Shown here in pieces: positions 26,534 to 34,607 of a stretch of DNA of 64,000 nucleotides (positions are counted from its first letter, which is position 1; each line of letters begins with the position of its first letter). Under the pieces are notes generated by a model. That model was not told the DNA's origin, searched no databases, and worked only from the letters and a program-made list of their open reading frames with translations. The translations under genes were made by a program, and so were the position numbers. This stretch comes from DATLGB01 sp963724135 (GTDB lineage Bacteria; Actinomycetota; Thermoleophilia; Solirubrobacterales; Solirubrobacteraceae): assembly GCA_963724135.1 (NCBI GenBank), contig CAVRTA010000006.1, positions 682,001 to 746,000 on the forward strand, read 5' to 3'.

Positions 26534-26647
26534 CTAGCCCTGCCTCTGCTTGTGACGCTTGTTCGAGCAGATGACAAGGACCCGACCGTTTCGGCGGATG
26601 ATCTTGCACTTCTCGCACATCGGCTTCACCGACGGTCTGACCTTCAT
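26534..26647 (-). CDS. rpmJ: 50S ribosomal protein L36, zinc form
   Basis: The short 37-residue protein is MKVRPSVKPMCEKCKIIRRN, continuing GRVLVICSNKRHKQRQG. Three Cys and a His (CEKC...C...H) form the L36 zinc knuckle. GAAAGGACAC precedes the ATG. It is the first gene of the rpmJ-rpsM-rpsK-rpsD-rpoA-rplQ-truA run. Confidence 0.95.
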   Translation of the reverse strand: MKVRPSVKPMCEKCKIIRRNGRVLVICSNKRHKQRQG

Positions 26648-26769
26648 GTGTCCTTTCGGGCTGATCGTGCGACGTGGCTCTGGCTGCCGGTACGGCCGCC
26701 GCTACACACGCGCTCAACGCTTCTTTCGCGCACGCGCGGGAGCGATCCCCGCACGAAGCGCGACGACCC

Positions 26770-26775
26770 AGCGTA
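26770..26775 (-). promoter_or_regulatory. Candidate -10 box upstream of rpmJ
   Basis: TACGCT on the minus strand, in the 178-bp gap between map and rpmJ, matches TAnnnT. A TTGTCG lies 14 bases further up, which is short for a -35 spacing. The gap is too small for infA and shows no other gene. Confidence 0.3.
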
Positions 26776-26825
26776 GCAGGCGATCGCTGCGACAATCGCG
26801 GTCATGAAAGACCTCGGCGGCCCGG

Positions 26826-27605
26826 CTACGCCGCGGCGGGCAGCAGCACGGACTCGTGCCAGGGCGTGAGAATCCGCGGCCCGTCGGCCGTGATCGCGAC
26901 CGTGAACTCGAAGTGGGCGGTCAGCGAGCCGTCCTGGGAGTAGATCGCCCAGCCGTCGTCGCCCATGCGCACGGCGTGGCGGCCGGCCGTCGTCATGGGC
27001 TCGACGGCCAGCACCATGCCCTCCTCCAGCAGCACGCCGCGGCCGGGGGTGCCGTAGTTGGGGATCTGCGGCTCCTCGTGCATCGAGCGGCCGATGCCGT
27101 GCCCGACCAGCGAGCGGATGATGCTGAACCCGGCGCCCTCGACGTGGGACTGCACGGCGTGGCCGATATCGCCGAGGTGGTTGCCCGGCACGCACTGCTC
27201 GACGGCGTGAAAGAGCGACTCGCGCGTGACGTCGAGCAGCTTGGCCGCCACCGGGCTGACCTCGCCCACCGCGAAGGTGATCGCCCCGTCGGCGACCCAG
27301 CCGTCCTTGGTGACCCCGACGTCGACGGACAGGATGTCGCCGCGCTTGAGCTTGTACGGGCCCGGGATCCCGTGCACCACCATGTGGTTGGGCGAGGCGC
27401 AGATGGAGCCGCGAAAGCCCCGGTAGCCCTTGAAGGACGGCTTGGCGCCATGGCTGCGGATCAGCTTCTCGGCCGCCTGGTCGAGCTCGGCGGTCGTCAC
27501 GCCCGGCCGGATCTTGCGCGCCAGCAGGTCCAGCACCCTGGTGTGAATGGCGCCGGCCGCGGCCATCGCCTCGATCTCGGCGGGTGATTTCTTGACGATC
27601 ACCAC
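26826..27605 (-). CDS. map: Methionine aminopeptidase, type I
   Basis: The roughly 259-residue enzyme removes N-terminal Met from new proteins. Metal ligands are visible: two Asp in DILSVDVGVTKDGWVADGA, His in SLVGHGIGRSMHEEPQIPNY, and Glu in EGMVLAVEPM and LTAHFEFTVAIT. The start is GTG at 27605 or 27602 (V-IVKKSPAEIEAM). It follows adk in the usual order, but the palindromic repeat and about 75 bp separate them. Confidence 0.95.
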   Translation of the reverse strand: MVIVKKSPAEIEAMAAAGAIHTRVLDLLARKIRPGVTTAELDQAAEKLIRSHGAKPSFKGYRGFRGSICASPNHMVVHGIPGPYKLKRGDILSVDVGVTKDGWVADGAITFAVGEVSPVAAKLLDVTRESLFHAVEQCVPGNHLGDIGHAVQSHVEGAGFSIIRSLVGHGIGRSMHEEPQIPNYGTPGRGVLLEEGMVLAVEPMTTAGRHAVRMGDDGWAIYSQDGSLTAHFEFTVAITADGPRILTPWHESVLLPAAA

Positions 27606-27680
27606 GCCGAGTGTAGGCACGGCCCTGCCGCCCGGGCGAGCGGAGACACCGGCGTTTACGACTCGCCAGCCCGCGCCCGG

Positions 27681-27711
27681 CTTCACAAAAGGGACGGACC
27701 CTTTTGTGAAG
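27681..27711. repeat. Dispersed 31-bp palindrome, copy 2
   Basis: Perfect 13-bp arms CTTCACAAAAGGG and CCCTTTTGTGAAG flank loop ACGGA. The copy begins immediately after the adk stop codon (27712-27714). The loop is the reverse complement of that in copies 1 and 3, so it is inverted relative to them. No T-run follows on the transcribed strand. Confidence 0.9.
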
Positions 27712-28380
27712 TCAGACGTCGTCCTCGTGCTGGAGCGTCTTGATCGTGCGCCGCAGGTGCGAGTGGACCTCCTCCGGGGCCTGGGTCCCGTCGAAGCGGT
27801 ACAGCAGCCCGTCGTCGTCGTAGCGCTCGATCAGGGGCTCCGTCTGCTCGTGGTAGGTAGCGAGCCGCGTCGTGACCGTCTCGGGCTTGTCGTCGTCGCG
27901 CAGCTCGAGCGGCTCGCCGTCGATGTCGCACACGCCCTCGCGCTCGGGCGGGTTGTGCTCGAGGTGGTAGACGTGGCCCCGGGGGCACTGCCGGCGGCCG
28001 GTCAGGCGCCCGATGATCACCTCGTCGGGAGCCTCGATCAGCAGCACGGCGGTCAGCGACCGCCCGCGCTTGGAGAGCGCTCCCTCGAGGATGTCCGCCT
28101 GGCCGTGCGTGCGCGGGAACCCGTCGAGCAGGAACCCGTCCTCGCCCTCGGCGTCGATGCGCTCGATCAGCACCGCGCACACGACCTCGTCGTCGACGAG
28201 GCCGCCCTCGTTGATGATGCGATCGATGGTGCGGCCGAGGTCGGAGTCCTCCTTGCGCTTGGCGCGCATCATGTCGCCCGTGGCCAGGTACGGGAGGTGG
28301 AAGTCGTCCTTCACGTTCTCGGCCTGAGTGCCCTTGCCGGCACCGGGCGGCCCGATCAGGATCAGGTTGAGCTCGCTCAC
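27712..28380 (-). CDS. adk: Adenylate kinase
   Basis: The 222-residue enzyme interconverts AMP + ATP and 2 ADP. The P-loop is LILIGPPGAGKGTQAENV, the AMP site FLLDGFPRTHGQAD, and the lid TGRRQCPRGHVYH...GVCDIDGEPL. The lid has C, H, C and D in the positions used for zinc in Gram-positive adenylate kinases. GTG at 28380 (MSELNLILIG). It sits after secY, as in most spc operons. Confidence 0.95.
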   Translation of the reverse strand: MSELNLILIGPPGAGKGTQAENVKDDFHLPYLATGDMMRAKRKEDSDLGRTIDRIINEGGLVDDEVVCAVLIERIDAEGEDGFLLDGFPRTHGQADILEGALSKRGRSLTAVLLIEAPDEVIIGRLTGRRQCPRGHVYHLEHNPPEREGVCDIDGEPLELRDDDKPETVTTRLATYHEQTEPLIERYDDDGLLYRFDGTQAPEEVHSHLRRTIKTLQHEDDV

Positions 28381-28445
28381 GAGGCGCGAGAGCCTACCGG
28401 CCGGATCGGGTTTTTCGCCCGGCCGGCCTCCCGCCCCGGGCGACG

Positions 28446-29708
28446 CTACTTGAGGAAGCCCTCGTAGTTGCGCATCATCAGCTGCGCCTCGAGCTGCTTC
28501 ATCGTGTCGAGCGCGACACCGACGACGATCAGGATCGAGGTGCCGCCGAAGTAGAAGTTTGCCGACGTCTGGTTGATGAGGATCGTCGGCAACGCGGCGA
28601 CCGCGGCCAGATACAGCGCTCCGGGGAACGTCAGGCGGGCGAGGATGCGGTCGAGGAACTCGGCCGTCGGCCGGCCTGGCCTCACGCCCGGGATGAAGCC
28701 GCCGTACTTCTTGAGGTTGTCCGCCTGGTCGACCGGGTTGAAGGTGACCGCGGTGTAGAAGTAGGTGAACAGCACGATGAAGACCGTCTCGCCGGCGATG
28801 TACTGCCAGCCGCTGGGTTCGAAGAACACCCTCAGGCCGTCGAGCGCGGGAACCAGCTGGCCGATCGTCGGCGGGAAGGCCATGATCGAGGCGGCGAAGA
28901 TGACCGGGATGACGCCGGCCATGTTCACGCGCAGCGGCAGGTAGGTCTGCCCGCCGCCCGACATGCGCCGGCCGATGACGCGTTTGGCGTACTGGATCGG
29001 GATCCGCCTCTGGCCCTCCTGCATGAAGACGATCGCGGCGATCACGCCCAGCGCCAGGAACGGCATCACGACGACGAAGACCTTGTCTGAGTTCGTGTAC
29101 CAGGCGTTGATGCCGCTCGGCAGGCCCGACACGATCGAGGCGATGATCATCAGCGAGATGCCGTTCCCGATGCCCCGCTGCGTGATCAGCTCGCCCATCC
29201 ACATCAGCAGCACGCAGCCGGTGGTGAGGCAGATGACGACCAGCATGACGTTGCCGATGGAGAAGTCCGGGATCAGCGGCGCCGAGCCGGCGCCCTGCGA
29301 CTTGAAGAGGTACACGTAGCCGATCGACTGCGCGGCCGAGAGGGCGACGGTGAGATAGCGCGTGTACTGGGTGATGCGCGCCTGGCCGACCTCGCCCTCC
29401 TTCTGGAGCTTCTCCAGCGACGGCGAGACGACCGTGAGCAGCTGGAGGATGATCGAGGCCGTGATGTAGGGCATGATCCCCAGCGCGAACAGCGCCACGC
29501 GCGAGAGCCCTCCGCCCGTGAACGTGTTGAGCAGGTTGAGGATGCCGCCGTCGGCGAACTGGTTCTGGCTCGCCTTGACCGCCTCGGTGTCGACGCCGGG
29601 GACCGGGACGAACGCGCCCAGCCGGTAGAGCGCCAGGATCGCGGCCGTGAACAGGAGCTTGCGCCGGATCTCCGGGACGCGGAAGGCGTTGAGGATCGTG
29701 GCGAGCAT
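28446..29708 (-). CDS. secY: Protein translocase subunit SecY
   Basis: The 420-residue, ten-helix channel protein begins MLATILNAFRVPEIRRKLLF. It carries LALGIMPYITASIILQLL-type helix 2 sequence, the TQRGIGNGISLMI loop and the cytosolic KKYGGFIPGVRPGRPTAEFL loop that contacts SecA and ribosomes. It forms the membrane pore for exported proteins with SecE and SecG. It follows rplO in the spc operon. Confidence 0.97.
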   Translation of the reverse strand: MLATILNAFRVPEIRRKLLFTAAILALYRLGAFVPVPGVDTEAVKASQNQFADGGILNLLNTFTGGGLSRVALFALGIMPYITASIILQLLTVVSPSLEKLQKEGEVGQARITQYTRYLTVALSAAQSIGYVYLFKSQGAGSAPLIPDFSIGNVMLVVICLTTGCVLLMWMGELITQRGIGNGISLMIIASIVSGLPSGINAWYTNSDKVFVVVMPFLALGVIAAIVFMQEGQRRIPIQYAKRVIGRRMSGGGQTYLPLRVNMAGVIPVIFAASIMAFPPTIGQLVPALDGLRVFFEPSGWQYIAGETVFIVLFTYFYTAVTFNPVDQADNLKKYGGFIPGVRPGRPTAEFLDRILARLTFPGALYLAAVAALPTILINQTSANFYFGGTSILIVVGVALDTMKQLEAQLMMRNYEGFLK

Positions 29709-29742
29709 CGCGGCGGGTCCTGGGACAGGCTAAAGCCTGTTT

Positions 29743-30231
29743 CTAAACGTCGATGAGGTTGGCGGTGCCCCCGGCCTCCTCGATGGCCGCGCGTGCGGTC
29801 TTCGAGAAGCCGTGGGCGGAGACGGTGAGCTTCTTGGTCAGCTCGCCGCGGCCGAGGATCTTGACCGGCACGTCGCGGCGCGTGGCGAGGCCGGCGGCCT
29901 TGAGCGTCTCCGGTGTCACCGAGGCACCGGCGTCGAAGCGGGCCTCGATGTCGTCGAGGTTGACGGGCTGGGTATGCGTCCGGAACGGCTCGAACGGCAT
30001 CGACATCTTCTTGTTCGGGCCGCGCAGCTTGCGCATGCGCATGTGGATCGGGTTCTGACCGCCCTCGAAGCGCGTCCGGTCCTTGGCCCCGGCGCGCGAG
30101 CCGTAGCCCTTGTGGCCGCGCCCGGCGGTCTTGCCATGCCCGGAGCCGTGTCCGCGGCCCACGCGCTTGCGCTTCTTGCGCGAGCCGTCGGCGGGTCGCA
30201 GCGAGTTGAGCCCGACTTCCTCAGGATTCAT
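29743..30231 (-). CDS. rplO: 50S ribosomal protein L15
   Basis: The 162-residue L15 has the N-terminal Gly/Arg-rich RVGRGHGSGHGKTAGRGHKG, RFEGGQNPIHMRMRKLRG and a C-terminal KILGRGELTKKLTVSAHGFS. It binds 23S rRNA late in assembly. Its start overlaps the rpmD stop by 11 bases. Confidence 0.96.
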   Translation of the reverse strand: MNPEEVGLNSLRPADGSRKKRKRVGRGHGSGHGKTAGRGHKGYGSRAGAKDRTRFEGGQNPIHMRMRKLRGPNKKMSMPFEPFRTHTQPVNLDDIEARFDAGASVTPETLKAAGLATRRDVPVKILGRGELTKKLTVSAHGFSKTARAAIEEAGGTANLIDV

Positions 30232-30394
30232 CTTCGATCCTCACCAGGTGGCGGATGGGGTGCACCATCCCGCGCAGCTGAGGGGAGTCGGGACGCTCGA
30301 CGGACTTGCCGATCCCGCGCAGGCCCAGCGAGCGCAGCGTGTCCTTCTGGTTGCTCTTGGCGCCGTTGGCGGACTTGACCTGCGTGATCTTCAT
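30221..30394 (-). CDS. rpmD: 50S ribosomal protein L30
   Basis: The 57-residue product reads MKITQVKSANGAKSNQKDTL, then LRSLGLRGIGKSVERPDSPQ and RGMVHPIRHLVRIEDES. The RSLGLRGIGK-V-R-D-P-RGM-HLV pattern is the L30 signature. Its ATG overlaps the rpsE stop by four bases. Confidence 0.95.
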   Translation of the reverse strand: MKITQVKSANGAKSNQKDTLRSLGLRGIGKSVERPDSPQLRGMVHPIRHLVRIEDES

Positions 30395-31014
30395 GCCTGC
30401 ACCGTCTCCTCGGCCGGCGCGTCCTCAGGCGCACCGGGCGGGGGCGGAGGCAGCTCCTCGGCCGGAGCCTCCTCCGCCGCGGGCGCGGGCTGGTCCTTCG
30501 AGAGGCCGAGCACCTGGTCGATCGAGAGGCCACGCAGCGCCGCGATCTCCTCCGGTTTGCGCAGGTCGCGCAGCCCGGCCTCGGTGGCCTTGACGAGGTT
30601 GATCGGGTTCTGGGTGCCGAGCGACTTCGACAGGATGTCGTGGATCCCCGCGAGCTCGAGCACGGCGCGCACGCCGCCGCCGGCGATCACGCCGGTACCG
30701 GGCGAGGCGGGCTTGAGCAGCACGCGGCCCGACCCGAAGATGCCGGTCACCTGGTGGGTGATCGTCGAGCCGTGGCGCGGGACCTTGAACAGGTTCTTCT
30801 TGGCCCGCTCGACGCCCTTCTGGATCGCGAGCGGGACCTCGTTGGCCTTGCCGTAGCCGACGCCGACGATGCCGTTCTCGTCACCGACCACGACGAGGGC
30901 GGTGAAGGAGAAGCGCCGGCCGCCCTTGACGACCTTGGCGACGCGGTTGATCTCGACGACGCGCTCCTGGAGATCCAGGCCCGCGGAGGAAACTGAGCGA
31001 TCGGGAGCAGCCAT
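30391..31014 (-). CDS. rpsE: 30S ribosomal protein S5 with Pro/Ala/Glu-rich tail
   Basis: The S5 domains are intact: LQERVVEINRVAKVVKGGRR, GVGYGKANEVPLAIQKG, the PASPGTGVIAGGGVRAVLEL dsRNA-binding part and the ARGLSIDQ-like C-terminal part. Beyond the usual end, about 30 residues of Ala, Glu and Pro follow (EEAPAEELPPPPPGAPEDA). S5 lines the mRNA entry channel and affects decoding fidelity. The tail adds negative charge and is not part of the standard fold. Confidence 0.95.
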   Translation of the reverse strand: MAAPDRSVSSAGLDLQERVVEINRVAKVVKGGRRFSFTALVVVGDENGIVGVGYGKANEVPLAIQKGVERAKKNLFKVPRHGSTITHQVTGIFGSGRVLLKPASPGTGVIAGGGVRAVLELAGIHDILSKSLGTQNPINLVKATEAGLRDLRKPEEIAALRGLSIDQVLGLSKDQPAPAAEEAPAEELPPPPPGAPEDAPAEETVQA

Positions 31015-31030
31015 GGGGCGACGGACCAGC

Positions 31031-31384
31031 CTAGAAGGCCAGCCCTCCCTCCCTTGCGCCTTCGGCGAGCGCGCGGACGCGCCCGTGGTACTGGTAGCCG
31101 CCGCGGTCGAACACGGCGCTCTCGACGCCGGCCGCCTTCGCGCGCTCGGCGAGGATCTCGCCCGCGCGCTTGGCCTGCTCCATCTTCTTGAGCGTCTTGA
31201 GGTCGTTCTCGGTCCAGTTGACGTGCGCCAGCGTGCGGCCGGTGCTGTCGTCGATGAGCTGGGCCGAGATGCCGCGGTTGGAGCGGAACACGGCGATGCG
31301 CGGGCGCTCGGCGCTACCGGTGACCTTCGCGCGCACGCGGCGCCGGCGCTTGAGCCGGACGGCTTCCTTCGTGCGAATGGTCAT
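31031..31384 (-). CDS. rplR: 50S ribosomal protein L18
   Basis: The 117-residue product has the basic N-terminus RLKRRRRVRAKVTGSAERPR, then LAVFRSN-type sequence (RIAVFRSNRGISAQLIDD) and the C-terminal FDRGGYQYHGRVRALAEGAR. It binds 5S rRNA. Its ATG overlaps the rplF stop by four bases. Confidence 0.96.
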   Translation of the reverse strand: MTIRTKEAVRLKRRRRVRAKVTGSAERPRIAVFRSNRGISAQLIDDSTGRTLAHVNWTENDLKTLKKMEQAKRAGEILAERAKAAGVESAVFDRGGYQYHGRVRALAEGAREGGLAF

Positions 31385-31914
31385 GCGCGCTTGCCCACCT
31401 TGCGCTGGACGTGCTCGCCCTCGTAGCGGATGCCCTTGCCCTTGTAGGGCTCCGGTGGCCGCTGCTTGCGGATGATCGCGGCGGTCTCGCCGACCTGCTG
31501 CTTGGAGTTGCCCTTGACGATGACGCGTGTCGGCAGCGGCACCTCGAACTCGATGCCCTTCGGCGCCTGGATCTTCACCGGATGGCTGAACCCGAGCGCG
31601 AGCTCGAGATCGGAGCCCTTGAGCTGAGCGCGGTAGCCGACGCCCTGGATCTCGAGCGTCTTGATGAACCCGGACGTGACGCCCTCGACCATGTTCGCGA
31701 CCAGCGAGCGCGTGAGGCCGTGCAGCGCACGATGCTCGGCGCGGTCCGTCGGCCGCGTCACGAGGCACTCCTCGCCGTCGATGCGCACCTCGATGTCGCG
31801 CGACTTGCGCTCATAGAGGTCGCCGCGGGGGCCGGCGACGCGCACGACCTCGGGCTCGATCGTGATCGTCACGCCGGTGGGCACGGGGATGGGCTTCTTA
31901 CCGATGCGGGACAT
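31381..31914 (-). CDS. rplF: 50S ribosomal protein L6
   Basis: MSRIGKKPIPVPTGVTITIE begins the 177-residue L6, followed by EGVTSGFIKTLEIQGVGYRA and the RPPEPYKGKGIRYEGEHVQR signature near the C-terminus. It lies near the factor-binding site of the 50S. ATG at 31914 matches the conserved start. Upstream it is separated from rpsH by structured spacer element 1. Confidence 0.97.
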   Translation of the reverse strand: MSRIGKKPIPVPTGVTITIEPEVVRVAGPRGDLYERKSRDIEVRIDGEECLVTRPTDRAEHRALHGLTRSLVANMVEGVTSGFIKTLEIQGVGYRAQLKGSDLELALGFSHPVKIQAPKGIEFEVPLPTRVIVKGNSKQQVGETAAIIRKQRPPEPYKGKGIRYEGEHVQRKVGKRA

Positions 31915-31931
31915 CAGCCGTGGTCCTCCTT

Positions 31932-32081
31932 GTGGCGCCGCGTCCACTCAACCGGGATGCCGGCGCCACCTGGCAAGGACGCAGTACCGAAGGTGTGCCT
32001 TTGGCACAGCGAGGTACGAGGACGCCGCCAGGTGGTGATCGGCGCCCGGTTGAGGGGGCGGGGTGTCGCGAGGGGGGCCAC
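31932..32081 (-). ncRNA. Structured spacer element 1, between rpsH and rplF
   Basis: The 150-bp gap can fold as a long hairpin directly after the rpsH stop. Outer arms GTGGC/GCCAC are at its two ends. CTCAACCG (31947-31954) pairs with CGGTTGAG (32047-32054), GGCGCC with GGCGCC, and ACCTGGC with GCCAGGT. An internal loop keeps GCAAGGACGCAG (31973-31984) and GAGGACGC (32018-32025), and an inner stem TACC/GGTA encloses GTGTGCCTTTGGCACA. The same architecture occurs in three other r-protein spacers. Its role (RNA processing, regulation or mobile repeat) is unknown. Confidence 0.7.
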
Positions 32082-32480
32082 TTACCACACCTGCGCCAGG
32101 ATCTCTCCGCCGACGCCCGCGGCGCGCGCGTCGTGACCGGTCATCACGCCGTTGGAGGTGGTGAGGATGGTGGTGCCCATGCCGCCGAGGACCTTCGGGA
32201 TGTGCTGGGAGTCCACGTAGGTGCGGCGGCCGGGACGCGAGACCCGCTTGAGCCCCGAGATCACCGACACGCGCGACTCGGTGTACTTGAGCTCGATCGA
32301 GAGGATCTCGCCCGGGCCTTCGGCACGGGTCGAGTAGTCGCGGATGTAGCCCTGCTCCTTGAGGATGCGGGCGATCTCGACCTTGAGCCGCGACGACGGG
32401 ACGTTCACGGTCTCGTGCGCAGCGGTGATCCCGTTGCGGATGCGGGTCAGCAGGTCGGCGATGGGGTCGGTCATGGACAT
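32082..32480 (-). CDS. rpsH: 30S ribosomal protein S8
   Basis: The 132-residue S8 begins MSMTDPIADLLTRIRNGITA, with SSRLKVEIARILKEQGYI, SRPGRRTYVD and the C-terminal GIxTTS-type motif ILTTSNGVMTGHDARAAGVG followed by GEILAQVW. It binds 16S rRNA helix 21 and in E. coli represses the spc operon. Structured element 1 starts right after its TAA. Confidence 0.97.
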   Translation of the reverse strand: MSMTDPIADLLTRIRNGITAAHETVNVPSSRLKVEIARILKEQGYIRDYSTRAEGPGEILSIELKYTESRVSVISGLKRVSRPGRRTYVDSQHIPKVLGGMGTTILTTSNGVMTGHDARAAGVGGEILAQVW

Positions 32481-32487
32481 CGGCGGA

Positions 32488-32673
32488 TCACCAACTCGAC
32501 TTCGTCATGCCGGGGATGTAGCCGTCGTGCGCGAGCTCGCGCAGGCAGATCCGGCAGAGGCCGAACTTGCGGTACACCGAGCGCGGCCGGCCGCAGCGGC
32601 GGCAGCGGGTGTACTCACGGGTCTTGTACTTGGCGGGGCGCTGCTGGCGCACCCATTGGGAGGTCTTCGCCAT
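32488..32673 (-). CDS. rpsN: 30S ribosomal protein S14, type Z
   Basis: The 61-residue zinc form has Cys24-x2-Cys27 and Cys40-x2-Cys43 (RCRRCGR, GLCRICLREL) and ends PGMTKSSW. The short zinc type is normal for actinobacterial spc operons. Confidence 0.97.
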   Translation of the reverse strand: MAKTSQWVRQQRPAKYKTREYTRCRRCGRPRSVYRKFGLCRICLRELAHDGYIPGMTKSSW

Positions 32674-33269
32674 TACTCAGCAGCTCCGTTGGTCTGAAGG
32701 GTTTCGTATGCGCCGGGCCGGCCGTCGCGCGCGAACGGCATGCCGAGTGCCTCCAGCAGGGTGAAGGCCTCGGCGTCGGTCTTGGCGGTGGTCGTGATCG
32801 TGACGTCGAGGCCACGCACCTGATCGATCGAGTCGTAGTCGATCTCGGGGAAGATGATCTGCTCGCGGACGCCCAGGGAGTAGTTGCCGCGGCCGTCGAA
32901 CGAGCGCGGGTTCAGGCCGCGGAAGTCGCGGATGCGCGGGATCGCGATCGACGTCAGGCGGTCCAGGAACTCATAGGCGCGGTTGTCGCGCAGCGTCACC
33001 GACAGACCCACGGGCATGCCCTCGCGGACCTTGAACTGCGCGACCGACTTGCGGGCTCGGCGCGTGCTGGGCTTCTGGCCGGCGATCGTCGCGAGCTGCT
33101 CCTCCGCCTTCTCGAACATGCCGCGGTCCTGCTTGGCCTCACCCACGCCCATGTTGAGCGTGATCTTGGTGATCTTCGGGACCTGCATGACCGAGGAGTA
33201 GCCGAACTTCTCCTTGAGCCGGCCCCGCAGCTCCTCGTTGTAGCGGGTCTTGAGTCGTGCTTCGGGCAT
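32673..33269 (-). CDS. rplE: 50S ribosomal protein L5
   Basis: The 198-residue L5 has LKTRYNEELRGRLKEKFGYS, PKITKITLNMGVGEAKQDRG, KPSTRRARKSVAQFKVREGM and the PRIRDFRGLNPRSFDGRGNY signature. It binds 5S rRNA and contacts the P-site tRNA. Its ends overlap rplX and rpsN by one base each. Confidence 0.97.
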   Translation of the reverse strand: MPEARLKTRYNEELRGRLKEKFGYSSVMQVPKITKITLNMGVGEAKQDRGMFEKAEEQLATIAGQKPSTRRARKSVAQFKVREGMPVGLSVTLRDNRAYEFLDRLTSIAIPRIRDFRGLNPRSFDGRGNYSLGVREQIIFPEIDYDSIDQVRGLDVTITTTAKTDAEAFTLLEALGMPFARDGRPGAYETLQTNGAAE

Positions 33270-33598
33270 CAGTCGAGCTCCGTCTGGGACTTCTTGGTGA
33301 CGCGCATGCGGCGGCCGTCCTCGCGGCGCTCGACGCGGACGCGGGTCGGGCTGCCGTCCTTCTCGGCGATCGCCACGTTGGAGACGTGGATCGGCCCCTC
33401 CTTCTCGATCACGCCCACCTGCTGGTTCGGGCGCCCGGGCAGCGGGGCCTGGTGACGCTTGACCATGTTCACGCCCTCAACGTAGACGCGCCCGCGCTTG
33501 GTGTCGACGCGCAGGACCTTGCCGGTCTTGCCGCGGTCCTTGCCCGAGATGACGACCACGTTGTCGTCGGTGCGGATGCGAAGCTTGTGGCGGCCCAT
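33269..33598 (-). CDS. rplX: 50S ribosomal protein L24
   Basis: MGRHKLRIRTDDNVVVISGK begins the 109-residue L24, with the KOW motif VISGKDRGKTGKVLRVD, GVNMVKRHQAPLPGRPNQQV and a basic C-terminus. It is one of the first proteins to bind 23S rRNA. Confidence 0.96.
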   Translation of the reverse strand: MGRHKLRIRTDDNVVVISGKDRGKTGKVLRVDTKRGRVYVEGVNMVKRHQAPLPGRPNQQVGVIEKEGPIHVSNVAIAEKDGSPTRVRVERREDGRRMRVTKKSQTELD

Positions 33599-33600
33599 GG

Positions 33601-33969
33601 TCAGAGCACCTCCGGGGCGAGGGAGACGATGCGCATGTAGCCGCCGTCGCGCAACTCGCGGGCGACCGGGCCGAAGATGCGCGTGCCGCGCGGCTGACCG
33701 GTGGCGTCGATGATCACTGCGGCGTTCTCGTCGAACGCGATGTAGGTGCCGTCGTCGCGGCCGAACTCCTTGCGCGTGCGCACCACAACGGCCTTGACGA
33801 CCTCGCCCTTCTTGACCGTGCCCTGAGGAGTCGCCGTCTTGACGGTGGCGACGATGACGTCGCCGACGCCGGCGTAGCGGCGCTTGGACCCACCCATCAC
33901 GCGGATGCAGAGGAGCTCGCGCGCGCCGGTGTTGTCCGCGACACGCAGGCGTGTCTCGTTCTGGATCAC
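33601..33969 (-). CDS. rplN: 50S ribosomal protein L14
   Basis: The 122-residue protein has MIQNETRLRVADNTGARELL, GSKRRYAGVGDVIVATVKTA, VVRTRKEFGRDDGTYIAFDE and RIFGPVARELRD. It forms an intersubunit bridge and contacts initiation and silencing factors. The GTG start at 33969 overlaps the rpsQ stop. Confidence 0.97.
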   Translation of the reverse strand: MIQNETRLRVADNTGARELLCIRVMGGSKRRYAGVGDVIVATVKTATPQGTVKKGEVVKAVVVRTRKEFGRDDGTYIAFDENAAVIIDATGQPRGTRIFGPVARELRDGGYMRIVSLAPEVL

Positions 33970-34607
33970 CGCGCGCGCTCCAGTACCTCGACCAGCCGCC
34001 AGCGCTTGAGCCGTGACAGCGGGCGCGACTCGACGACACGCACTGTGTCGCCGGCGTGCGCCTCGTTGCGCTCGTCGTGAACGTGCAGCGTCGTCGAGCT
34101 GCGGATGGTCTTCTTGTAGCGGCGGTGGCGCCGCGCGACGTCGATGCGGACGGTGATCGTCTTGTCGGCCTTGTCGGAGACGACGACGCCCGTGCGGGTC
34201 TTCTTCTGGCCGGTCGCCTTGGGCGCGGGCTCGGGGGCCTCCCCCTTGGGCTGGTCCGCGCGCTTGGCCTTGACGCGGGCGCGGTAGCGGCGGCGCTGGT
34301 CGGCCTTGCGCTTGCGCTCGGCGTCGCGGTCCTCCTGCGTGCGGGCGCGGCGCGGGCCGCGCTTGGCGACCGCGGCGGCGCGGCGCTGCGCGCGGCGCTC
34401 CTTGGGCGTCGCGAGAGCCTCCGGCTCGGCGGCCTCCTCCGGCTCGGCGGGCGGAGCCGGCTCGGCAGGCGCCTCGTCCTGCGCGGGAGCCTCCTCCGCG
34501 GCAGCCGGCTCGGGGGTCTCCTCCGCGGCGGGCTCGGGAGTCTCCTCCACGGTCGCCGGGGTCTCTTCGGTCTCTTCTGGCTTTTCGGGCTGGATGTCGT
34601 CGCTCAT
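33966..34607 (-). CDS. rpsQ: 30S ribosomal protein S17 with ~130-residue N-terminal extension
   Basis: Only the last ~80 of 213 residues are S17 (GVVVSDKADKTITVRIDVAR, KKTIRSSTTLHVHDERNEAH, GDTVRVVESRPLSRLKRWRL). The extension has an acidic Ala/Glu/Pro half (about 1-65, many EEAPAEP-like units) followed by a strongly basic half (about 66-130, RRAQRRAAAVAKRGPRRART and similar). S17 usually has about 80-90 residues. The extension is in frame from ATG 34607, which overlaps the rpmC stop, and no internal ribosome-binding site is obvious, so it is probably translated. Confidence 0.93.
   Translation of the reverse strand: MSDDIQPEKPEETEETPATVEETPEPAAEETPEPAAAEEAPAQDEAPAEPAPPAEPEEAAEPEALATPKERRAQRRAAAVAKRGPRRARTQEDRDAERKRKADQRRRYRARVKAKRADQPKGEAPEPAPKATGQKKTRTGVVVSDKADKTITVRIDVARRHRRYKKTIRSSTTLHVHDERNEAHAGDTVRVVESRPLSRLKRWRLVEVLERAR

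Noticed and set aside
26700..26800. Small open frames between map and rpmJ as a hidden infA
   Set aside because: None contains IF-1 motifs, and the gap is shorter than the gene.
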